Positions 1-5,394 of a DNA stretch of 5,440 nucleotides are shown here, one piece after another (the stretch's first letter is position 1; each line of letters opens with the position of its first letter). The stretch covers positions 1 through 5,440 of the forward strand of contig CAMCIX010000128.1 of NCBI GenBank assembly GCA_945875045.1, written 5' to 3'. The notes beneath the pieces are model-generated. The model did no database searches. It was not told the DNA's origin and saw only the letters and a list, made by a program, of their open reading frames with translations. The position numbers and the translations under genes are program-made. Source of the DNA: an uncultured Clostridia bacterium. Its GTDB lineage: Bacteria; Bacillota; Clostridia; Oscillospirales; Acutalibacteraceae.

Positions 1-8
1 GCTGTTCT

Positions 9-56
9 TCCTTTCAGATTTTGAAATTTTTATATCTTAATTCTTATCTGAAAGGA
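9..56 (-). promoter_or_regulatory. Perfect 11-bp hairpin masking a leftward ribosome binding site
   Basis: TCCTTTCAGAT at 9-19 and ATCTGAAAGGA at 46-56 are perfect inverted repeats with a 26-base spacer. On the minus strand the second arm contains the AAAGGA of the presumed transposase ribosome site (7-14), so a transcript entering from the yugP side would fold and hide it. The spacer holds AT-rich -10-like hexamers (minus-strand TATAAA at 33-28, GATATA at 36-31) but no convincing -35. A transcript starting inside the spacer would lack the first arm and stay translatable. On the plus strand the same hairpin is followed by a T run (57-63) and could act as a weak terminator, although the loop is long for that. 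Confidence 0.45.
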
Positions 57-69
57 TTTTTTTATTCAG

Positions 70-96
70 CTTTTACACAAAATTTTCGGCGGTCTT
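70..96. repeat. Putative terminal inverted repeat of the IS256-like element
   Basis: The stretch begins CTTTTACACAAAATTTTC and ends with a GC-rich CGGCGGTCTT next to the yugP remnant. The AT-rich block with ACACAAAATT and the outer GC-rich block match the general layout of IS256-family ends as I remember them. Its partner repeat is outside the window, and the exact outer base cannot be fixed to better than a few positions. Confidence 0.45.
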
Positions 97-552
97 AATG
101 AAAAAGTCTTGAGATTCTCTGACAGTGTATACGGTTCTATGTCAATTGCCGCAATTGGCGTAGCAGCTCATGAGTGTGGACACGCAATTCAACACAAAGT
201 TGGATATTTAGCTCTAAAACTTAGATCATTATCTGTGCTCGTAGCAAATATAGGTTCGAAACTCTCTTGGCCGATCATCCTTATAGGTTTAATTTTCGGA
301 TATCTTAACATTGCGAAAATAGGTGTATTCCTTTTTCTATTTGTTGTGTTGTTTCAGCTAATTACTCTTCCGGTAGAATTAGATGCATCTAAAAGAGCAA
401 TATCTATTTTGAATAATAGTGAAATGCTATATGGTGAAGAATTAAAGGGAGCCGAAAAAGTCTTGCGAACTGCAGCGATGACTTATGTGGCAGCACTGTG
501 TTCATCTATTCTACAACTTCTGCGATTAATACTATTGACAAATAGAAAATAG
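97..552 (+). pseudogene. yugP: YugP-type membrane zinc metallopeptidase, N-terminally truncated
   Basis: This is the C-terminal two thirds of a YugP-like putative neutral zinc metallopeptidase, a membrane protein usually of about 230 residues and of poorly known substrate. Numbering from the TTG at 109, the zinc-binding HEXXH motif is HECGH at 21-25, inside the family block AAHECGHAIQH. Hydrophobic, probably membrane-spanning segments lie at about 41-65 and 68-88. The conserved LPVELDASKRA (87-97) follows, probably carrying the third metal ligand. The C-terminal TYVAALCSSILQLLRLILL (125-143) is typical. Family-like residues NEKVL lie upstream of that TTG, which has no ribosome site, so it is not the real start. 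The frame meets a stop at 49-51. Roughly 80-85 N-terminal residues are missing, as expected if an insertion sequence ends near 96. The surviving metal site is intact, but the protein is unlikely to be made. Confidence 0.85.
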
Positions 553-553
553 G

Positions 554-587
554 AAAATGGCATCAGTTTTTTTACTGGTGCCATTTT
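554..587 (+). terminator. Rho-independent terminator of yugP, partly bidirectional
   Basis: The arms AAAATGGCATCAG (554-566) and CTGGTGCCATTTT (575-587) form a 13-bp stem with an 8-base T-rich loop. In the plus-strand RNA the only non-Watson-Crick pair is a U-G wobble (563 with 578). In the minus-strand RNA the same position is a C-A mismatch, so rightward use is favoured. It begins one base after the yugP stop codon. The A/T outer ends would also supply a U tract leftwards, which fits a convergent neighbour ending at 590. Confidence 0.85.
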
Positions 588-589
588 GA

Positions 590-646
590 TTAGTTGTTTA
601 CCAATTCATTTGATACTATTTCGAGTGCGCGATTTTCTATGTTAAC
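590..646 (-). pseudogene. Possible C-terminal stub of a convergent gene
   Basis: On the minus strand this reads NIENRALEIVSNELVNN and then a TAA (592-590), three bases before the yugP terminator. The composition and residue pattern look like a helical protein end, and the stop next to a shared terminator is the usual layout of two convergent genes. The frame stays open upstream to about 743. However, that part lies opposite a better supported plus-strand tail of very different base composition, so the stub is probably cut at about 640-650. It is too short to identify a family, and chance remains possible. Confidence 0.35.
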
Positions 647-829
647 CGTGAACAGAAAGCAGCACAGGAGTCCGAACAGACGCCGCCTGTAACCGCCGTG
701 CACCCGCAACGGCAAGTCGCAATAACCCCAACTGTTATCTTACCGATACAGCCAATATTTCAAACCGCAAAAACCAACGGCAAAAATCACGATACAGGTC
801 AACTTTCATTATTCGACCTTGTTGCGTAG
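644..829 (+). pseudogene. C-terminal fragment of a mobile-element protein, unidentified
   Basis: The frame reads NREQKAAQESEQTPPVTAV, then a Pro/Gln/Thr-rich stretch, and ends GQLSLFDLVA at the TAG (827-829). Endings of the QLSLFDL type after a Q/P-rich linker are common in large plasmid and conjugative-element proteins of Clostridia, and the GC-rich first 80 bases differ sharply from the AT-rich sequence just before. No ATG is available in frame, no ribosome site precedes it, and the frame closes upstream at 611-613. It is therefore a severed tail, not a gene. Which protein it comes from (relaxase, helicase or another DNA-processing protein) cannot be decided from 60 residues. The ribosome site of the next ORF follows 24 bases later, suggesting it once headed the same operon. 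Confidence 0.5.
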
Positions 830-868
830 GAATGCTGTCGGTTTTATTTTTTTAAGGAGGACAAACCT

Positions 869-985
869 ATGAAAACAACCCCAAATTTATCATTAAAATC
901 TTTCATTCTTTGCAGAGGACCTACCGCATCACCTTATCCCCAAATCAATAAGGAGGTAAAGCGATTTGAATCCCGTAAGTTTTGA
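869..985 (+). CDS. Short 38-residue leader ORF, hypothetical
   Basis: The ATG at 869 follows AAGGAGG (854-860) with an 8-base gap, an almost ideal ribosome site. The ORF begins MKTTPNLSLKSF, continues through ILCRGPTASPYPQ and ends VKRFESRKF at the TGA (983-985). It overlaps the next gene by 20 bases and runs across that gene's ribosome site, so its translation would open the following start, as in translational coupling. There is no signal peptide, membrane segment or recognisable domain. The product is basic. It may be a true small protein or only a coupling leader. The ribosome site is what supports it, since the length alone would not. Confidence 0.5.
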   Translation: MKTTPNLSLKSFILCRGPTASPYPQINKEVKRFESRKF

Positions 986-1190
986 GCCTGTAAAGGTTGA
1001 AGCGATTATACATTCCATTGGAGAAAAGCGTGAGGTGTTTATTGTTTTATATGATGAACCTAACCGTGTAAGAGCAGTTTATAACAACAAACTATGCACG
1101 GCGATTCACAACATATATAACGGTCTTTTCTATGTCGATGATGTATACGGCGTTCTTGATACTCTTGAGGTGATACCCGATGGGAAATAA
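966..1190 (+). CDS. Small 74-residue conserved-looking hypothetical protein
   Basis: The start is the TTG at 966, preceded by AGGAGG (951-956) with a 9-base gap. No ATG in frame lies near, so this start is well supported. The product is probably a small beta-rich soluble domain: alternating strands VKVEAIIHSI, VFIVLYDEP, RVRAVYNN and GLFYVDDVYGVLDTLEVIP, with a short helical CTAIHNIYNG between the last two. No catalytic motif, signal peptide or membrane segment is visible. It resembles small accessory proteins of clostridial conjugative elements, but I cannot name a family with confidence. It overlaps the leader ORF before it and the 213-residue gene after it (1180-1190), so the three are almost certainly cotranscribed and translationally coupled. 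Confidence 0.75.
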   Translation: MNPVSFEPVKVEAIIHSIGEKREVFIVLYDEPNRVRAVYNNKLCTAIHNIYNGLFYVDDVYGVLDTLEVIPDGK

Positions 1191-1821
1191 TTGGGAACTA
1201 CCGTATCCAACGAGCACCGTTGACAAAATTGAACAGCTCGGCGATGCAGAACTATCCTTTGAGAAAATCCAAAAAAAGCACGGCACTTTCAGAACCTACA
1301 GTAACGGCACAGACAGACTCGGAAAAAAGAAATATCTAAGTCGTGTCGGCGTTCAAACTGACTGCGGTGATATTGAAATAACTATATGGTGCGAGCTTGT
1401 TCACAAATTGATAGACGAGCATAAAGAACAGGAGTTATTCAATCATCTGAAAGTTTGGGTAATGAATAATTGTAAATGGCTTACCGACAAGCAGGATATT
1501 GAGAGAGAAACACTTGAACTTCATGCAAGTCGGATTTTCGATAATCCTTGTTGGATAGGTTATATGGCTTTTAATCAGAAATACCGACCTGAAATCTTGG
1601 AGAGCGATAAAATGTATGAGATACAAACTAAACCTAAAATTTACATAGACCTTGATTCTCCTGACGGAAACATATTTGTAATACTCGCTCATGCGGCGAA
1701 CGCTATGAAAGCATACAAGATTATTGATGCTAAAGAAAAAACTGCCGAAATGCGTGAGAAAGTAAGAAAATCCGACAGTTATGAAGAAGCCCTTGAGATT
1801 ATTCGAGGTTACAAGCGTTGA
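1180..1821 (+). CDS. 213-residue phage/plasmid-type hypothetical protein, 3' end possibly frameshifted
   Basis: The ATG at 1180 lies inside the end of the previous gene and follows GAGGTGA (1167-1173) with a 6-base gap, a coupled start. Residues 1-150 form a soluble mixed domain with GVQTDCGDIEITIW near 57-70 and several tryptophans. They match no family I recognise. Residues 153-213 begin KIYIDLDSPDGNIFVILAHA, then a long charged helix, then SYEEALEIIRGY. A strand with DxPDGN followed by a helix and this tail is a pattern I recall from uncharacterised phage and plasmid proteins. No catalytic residues can be pointed to. The protein stops abruptly at YKR, while the +1 frame from about 1808 continues for some 22 codons to 1876. 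A single-base loss near 1808-1819 may therefore have cut off the natural end. Confidence 0.7.
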   Translation: MGNNWELPYPTSTVDKIEQLGDAELSFEKIQKKHGTFRTYSNGTDRLGKKKYLSRVGVQTDCGDIEITIWCELVHKLIDEHKEQELFNHLKVWVMNNCKWLTDKQDIERETLELHASRIFDNPCWIGYMAFNQKYRPEILESDKMYEIQTKPKIYIDLDSPDGNIFVILAHAANAMKAYKIIDAKEKTAEMREKVRKSDSYEEALEIIRGYKR

Positions 1822-1876
1822 TTCGGTTATGGACGAAGAATATCCCGAACATATGGTTCATGTAATGGATAAGTAG
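1808..1876 (+). other. Possible frameshifted C-terminal tail of the 213-residue protein
   Basis: In the +1 frame relative to the preceding gene the sequence reads VTSVDSVMDEEYPEHMVHVMDK and then TAG (1874-1876). The acidic, protein-like composition differs from the A/T-rich spacer beyond it. The internal ATG at 1829 has no ribosome site at a usable distance (GAGGT at 1805-1809 is 19 bases away), so a frameshifted tail is a better reading than a separate tiny gene. This rests on composition and continuity alone. Confidence 0.3.
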
Positions 1877-2056
1877 CAGTTGTAGCGGTAATAAATTCGT
1901 TTCATAGATATAACGCCATTAGAAGGAAAAAATATTTCCGAGAGTTAAAATATTTTTCTTTCCCTCCATATACAGTACAAGGTTAAAATCAAAAAATGTT
2001 CCTGTGATTTAAAAAAATTTTCAGTAGCATTCAAAATTATTTTCGGGCAATAAAAA
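1877..2056. other. AT-rich intergenic spacer between convergent units
   Basis: I see no gene here on either strand. The one structured element is a weak AT hairpin, AAAAATATTT (1928-1937) against AAATATTTTT (1948-1957) with a 10-base loop. It ends in a pyrimidine-rich stretch (TTTTTCTTTCCC) and could weakly terminate the rightward genes. GTTAAAAT occurs twice (from 1945 and from 1982), which is likely chance. No tRNA, CRISPR repeat or attachment core is apparent. Confidence 0.5.
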
Positions 2057-2089
2057 ACGGCGGCGCTCCTTTTTTCGGAACACCGCCGT
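2057..2089 (-). terminator. GC-rich rho-independent terminator of the leftward unit
   Basis: The arms ACGGCGGCGCTCC (2057-2069) and GGAACACCGCCGT (2077-2089) make a 13-bp stem with a 7-base loop. In minus-strand RNA the two imperfect positions are U-G wobbles, whereas in plus-strand RNA they are C-A mismatches. The minus-strand RNA then runs into TTTTTTATTG (from 2056 down). Both points mark it as the terminator of the leftward gene, whose stop codon lies about 15 bases before it. Confidence 0.9.
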
Positions 2090-2103
2090 AAATTTTTACT
2101 TAT

Positions 2104-3003
2104 TCAGTTTTCAAATCCTAAGAATTTTTTGAAATCCTTATTCATTATTTTCATTCTTTTGCAGACTGCACTATGAGTTTTGTAGCCAAGCCGCTTTGCA
2201 ATCTCTTTTTGAGTAATCCCTTTTTCCAAAAAGTAATATATCTCTCTGTCGGTGCCGTTCAGTGTCTTGGCGAACTCATCACGCAGGAATATATACCGCC
2301 GTTCTTCCTCCGGATCATTTGCAAAAAACAATTTTGCACCTTCAATATTGGTCGTTTCATCATCCGACAATTCGCTGAAAAGGAGCGGCGCGCCGAGCTT
2401 TGTTTTTGCGTGCGTCCACTTGTTGTAAAAGTTTATTTTGTCCTGATTCAACCGTTCTGTAAAATCTTCGTGTTGAGGGATTTTTTTAGAAACACCGAAA
2501 ATTGCTGGAACCTGCTGACCCTGCATAACCGTTTCAATCAGCGTTTCGTCAATTACTCCGGCAACCTTTTCGACTACCGTATGTATCTCGTCATCGGTAA
2601 GATCGTCAACCTCTTTACTGATCGACTTCGCATAGCAGTCAAGTCCAAGCATAACAGACTCCCCGTACATCTCAAAAAATCTGTCAATATATTCGTTCAG
2701 CTTGTCCGGGTCAGTGTAGATTTCAGAAATCTGTTCGGAAAAATAATCCGCGTCGGCGTTCTCCAAAAAGTTTACCGGATGATCTTTGGAGAAGTTTTTC
2801 ATTTTCCGTTTGACGCCGAGTTTACGGAAATTGCCAAGCCAGTATTCACCGAAAATTTTCTTTGTGCGGATAAAGATTTTAGCCTGTTCGCCTTCGGAAT
2901 TGTGTTCTCGTTCCAGTGCCATATTTGCCGTGAAATCGTTTTGCTGAAAGAATGATTGCAGTTCCGACAACTGTTCGAGTGTGTATTTAATTTTATTTGT
3001 CAT
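2104..3003 (-). CDS. HTH protein with sigma-region-4-like C-terminus, probable transcription regulator
   Basis: This complete 299-residue soluble protein is the best-preserved gene in the window. Its C-terminus (about 246-290) is a helix-turn-helix: TDREIYYFLEKGITQKEIAKRLGY, then a recognition helix near THSAVCKRMKIM. The order 'DREI..FLEKG.TQKEIAKRLG' is that of sigma-70 region 4 and LuxR-type domains. The first 240 residues are helical and charged, without a recognisable sigma region 2, so this may be a highly diverged sigma factor or a DNA-binding protein that only borrowed the fold. There is no membrane segment. The ATG follows a G-rich ribosome site, GAGGGGGGG (3019-3011), with a 7-base gap. 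The upstream gene ends 48 bases away on the same strand, and a strong terminator follows. The plus-strand frame opposite it is a shadow. The product is probably cytoplasmic and its targets are unknown. Confidence 0.8.
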   Translation of the reverse strand: MTNKIKYTLEQLSELQSFFQQNDFTANMALEREHNSEGEQAKIFIRTKKIFGEYWLGNFRKLGVKRKMKNFSKDHPVNFLENADADYFSEQISEIYTDPDKLNEYIDRFFEMYGESVMLGLDCYAKSISKEVDDLTDDEIHTVVEKVAGVIDETLIETVMQGQQVPAIFGVSKKIPQHEDFTERLNQDKINFYNKWTHAKTKLGAPLLFSELSDDETTNIEGAKLFFANDPEEERRYIFLRDEFAKTLNGTDREIYYFLEKGITQKEIAKRLGYKTHSAVCKRMKIMNKDFKKFLGFEN

Positions 3004-3033
3004 AAGACTGCCCCCCCTCGGATTTATTGCATC

Positions 3034-3039
3034 ATTATA
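3034..3039 (-). promoter_or_regulatory. Candidate -10 box for the HTH gene
   Basis: The minus strand carries a consensus TATAAT (3039-3034) in the 48-base gap between the large gene and the HTH gene. Transcription would begin about 25 bases before the ATG. No convincing TTGACA lies 16-18 bases upstream (that region is the end of the large gene), so this may be a weak or activator-dependent promoter, or chance in AT-rich DNA. Confidence 0.35.
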
Positions 3040-3051
3040 AATGAAACACGA

Positions 3052-5394
3052 TCAATCCATCTCAATTAATCGCTTTTCATCAAGTTCATCCTTCCAATGC
3101 TTGTTCCAGCATTTGGTAAACTGTCCTTTGTCGTACGGATCATCTTCCCAAAGTTGCTCTTTTATGTGATAGTAAATATCATAGTCACCCAGCAATTCCA
3201 TATTTTCTTCTCGGCACACAAGCTTTCTAAACGCTTTACTATCATTTAATGAAGCCAACTTGCCAAATGTTTTATAATATGATTTCTTTTCTTCTGGCGA
3301 CAAAGAATCAATATATTTGAAGAATCTTTCATGCTGTTTTGTCTTATATGCAGGTGCAATATGATCAATATCAAATTTCGTGAAATCTGCATGTGTTTGA
3401 AAAAGCTCAAGAAATTCAAAATGATTAGACATAATATCAAATACATCATTAGAATTTTTATATACCTCCAAATAATCGTCGAATGGAATGTTATCATCAA
3501 TAAGCAATGTGCCAGTTCGCAAAGCACTTGCAATAATATAATTAATATAATCCCCTGATTCATACAGTTTGTTACATAACTTTTCAGATAAACCACAATT
3601 GATATAATTATTATTCAACCATTCAACTGTTACACTTGAAAACTCATCGAACTCTTTTATTAGTATTGTATAACCTTCCTCATCTTTGATTTTTTCTTCC
3701 AAAAAAGGAATAAAGCAATCAACTGATTTAAGGAACTCAATTATGGCTTCTGAATTATCGCAGGTTAATACATCACTTATTAGACTATATATTTCATTTC
3801 TCTGATCAAATGATAATTGTTTAAATCCGAGTTCTGCAAATTCTAATGAATTCACAAGCTCCGTTTTAATATCATCATCCGAAACACCCTCATAGTTTTG
3901 TGTATCGAACAAATTCAAAAACAAAAGTATTAATTCATCTTGATTATATGATCTCATATGTATTATCTTTGCTTGCTCAAAATCATTATCATCTATTCTG
4001 CTTACATCTATTAATGATATTGCTTTTTCCGCATTGCTTTCATTGACATATTCATCTTTAGTCATCAATGGATATGGCGATAAATATAAATCTAAATATT
4101 CACTAATACCCCTTACAAGGTATGCTTCGAATCTAATGCTCACAATAATATTTGGGTATTTGGAATTTATGGTTTCGCAGGCGCTCAGCACTTGCTCTTT
4201 ATGTGATTCCAAAATGTCGATTTGCCCCAATTTATCTTGATTAGAATAGTGCGACAATGGCGTAATTAAATAGTCTTTTGCTACCATTAAATCTAATAAA
4301 TCATCTGACAAACCATTTGATAAACACTTCTGATTAAGGCAAGACAAATACGTATCGGATAATGCGGTTGGAATAAACTCATTAATATAATTTGCTAATA
4401 AATCATCATCGATGTTTGGATATATGAATTCAAATGCCTTATCATCCAAATAATGATTTTGTTGCAAAAATTTTAAAGTGTCATTTGAAACCTCATCTTT
4501 TATGACCGTTGAGAAAGTTGCAAAAATATTTAGTGCTTTATTAAATACTTCCCTATCTTTATCTATCAGTGAAGATGACAAAATCAGTTGACAAATATAT
4601 GGATAAGTTTCGATTGATAATTTTTGTGTATTTATCAGTTGAATAGAAATAAGTTGATTGTTAATGACATCAATTTCTTCAGAAGAGATAACCGGAACAT
4701 CATCGTTGATAAAAATATCCGAGCAATTGATTATTTCATCTCCAAAAGCCAAAATCATTTTTCTTCTGAATTGCAATATACTGTCATTTGTATTCGTTTC
4801 GAGAAGTGTAGAACATAGTTTATTAATGAAATTCTTACGCTGAGTATCATTTAATAGCAATACTCTTTTCCATATATCAATATCGTTGTCTTCAAAATCG
4901 ATTTCATCCAAGCAGAACTTTTTAAAAGTCAAAAACAATTTTTCTATAGATATCATTGCTGACTTTACAAAGAGAGTATTATTTTCTAACAACACCCGAG
5001 GGAATGATGAACGAGCGCGAATTTCTTCTTCTACAGTTGGATTATTACCATTTTTGAAAGCTTGCTCAACAGCGTTTGATAAACCGGAATAGTTGATTCT
5101 TTGATTTGGATACAAAAGAAAATCGCAGATTTCTCTCTCGGAAGTGGTTTTGATATGGCTCCCTTGAGGATATGTATAAAAGTACATACGAAAATCATCG
5201 TCAATAATTTCATTTGAGATGAGCAAGCACAATTCAGATATGAATTCTGTAGAAAAACCTGCATCTTTGAATATTTCGTTAAACACTTCCAGTAATTTAT
5301 CGTTGCTGGTTTCATCTAACTGGTTAATAATCGGTAGACTCATTTTAATGAACTCAGCAAATTGCACTTCACTTTGAATCAAATTATAATAATC
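3052..5394 (-). CDS. Large acidic helical protein, 5' end missing, function unknown
   Basis: At least 780 genuine codons end at the TGA (3054-3052). The true start is missing because the contig stops at 5394. The five residues MYKRQ that seem to begin the ORF come from sequencing adapter. The surviving part is soluble, rich in Asp, Glu, Asn, Ile and Leu, and almost entirely helical by pattern, with many short amphipathic helices separated by Asn/Asp turns, as in HEAT-like or other alpha-solenoid scaffolds. I find no Walker A motif, nuclease motif, zinc cluster or membrane segment. The last 35 residues are distinctive: QLWEDDPYDKGQFTKCWNKHW, with tryptophans near 754, 768 and 772 of the 785-codon adapter-inclusive frame. 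The size and layout would suit the C-terminal part of a large STAND- or YobI-like P-loop ATPase, whose NTPase domain would lie in the lost part, but this is a weak recollection and not seen here. AT content is clearly higher than in the HTH gene downstream, suggesting foreign origin. Confidence 0.7.
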   Translation of the reverse strand, partial: DYYNLIQSEVQFAEFIKMSLPIINQLDETSNDKLLEVFNEIFKDAGFSTEFISELCLLISNEIIDDDFRMYFYTYPQGSHIKTTSEREICDFLLYPNQRINYSGLSNAVEQAFKNGNNPTVEEEIRARSSFPRVLLENNTLFVKSAMISIEKLFLTFKKFCLDEIDFEDNDIDIWKRVLLLNDTQRKNFINKLCSTLLETNTNDSILQFRRKMILAFGDEIINCSDIFINDDVPVISSEEIDVINNQLISIQLINTQKLSIETYPYICQLILSSSLIDKDREVFNKALNIFATFSTVIKDEVSNDTLKFLQQNHYLDDKAFEFIYPNIDDDLLANYINEFIPTALSDTYLSCLNQKCLSNGLSDDLLDLMVAKDYLITPLSHYSNQDKLGQIDILESHKEQVLSACETINSKYPNIIVSIRFEAYLVRGISEYLDLYLSPYPLMTKDEYVNESNAEKAISLIDVSRIDDNDFEQAKIIHMRSYNQDELILLFLNLFDTQNYEGVSDDDIKTELVNSLEFAELGFKQLSFDQRNEIYSLISDVLTCDNSEAIIEFLKSVDCFIPFLEEKIKDEEGYTILIKEFDEFSSVTVEWLNNNYINCGLSEKLCNKLYESGDYINYIIASALRTGTLLIDDNIPFDDYLEVYKNSNDVFDIMSNHFEFLELFQTHADFTKFDIDHIAPAYKTKQHERFFKYIDSLSPEEKKSYYKTFGKLASLNDSKAFRKLVCREENMELLGDYDIYYHIKEQLWEDDPYDKGQFTKCWNKHWKDELDEKRLIEMD

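Larger units (their letters stand above)
1..96 (-). mobile_element. Terminal tip of a probable IS256-family insertion sequence (partial)
   Basis: This stretch has no credible coding sequence, yet it abruptly replaces the first third of yugP. Read on the minus strand, its inner end (about 96 to 70) gives GACCGCCGAAAATTTTGTG followed by TAAAAG. That is close to the remembered pattern of IS256-family terminal repeats, which end in TTGTGTAAAAG. Homology to YugP resumes at about position 97, so the element edge lies near 96. On the minus strand, a Shine-Dalgarno-like AAAGGAAG (7-14) with six bases after it would serve a start codon just beyond position 1, the expected place for the transposase gene. 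The rest of the element is outside the window, so neither the second end nor the target duplication can be checked. The assignment is inference from the repeat pattern and the truncated neighbour. Confidence 0.5.

Noticed and set aside
2..96. Open plus-strand frame through 1-96 (reads CSSFQILKFLYLNSYL) as a transposase tail
   Set aside because: The residues resemble no transposase end, the DNA is a hairpin plus repeat, and the leftward ribosome site gives a better account.
109..111. TTG at 109 as a genuine start of a short YugP-like protein
   Set aside because: No Shine-Dalgarno sequence precedes it, and family-like residues (NEKV) continue upstream, so it is an internal codon of a truncated gene.
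1092..1286. Minus-strand frames opposite the 74- and 213-residue genes (1092-1286 and 1435-1692)
   Set aside because: They have no ribosome site and lie antisense to well-supported overlapping genes. The residue composition is shadow-like.
1921..1965. AT hairpin at 1928-1957 as a firm terminator of the rightward genes
   Set aside because: The 10-bp stem is all A/T, with no GC base and no clean T run after it. It is kept only as a note under the spacer.
2173..2955. Open plus-strand frame of 260 codons opposite the HTH gene
   Set aside because: It lies wholly antisense to a gene that has a ribosome site, a recognisable HTH and a terminator. Its Phe/Arg/Leu/Cys-rich translation is typical of a shadow frame.
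3331..5092. Several short frames on both strands within the large minus-strand gene
   Set aside because: They arise by chance in AT-rich DNA, with Ile/Asn/Ser/Cys-rich translations and no ribosome sites.
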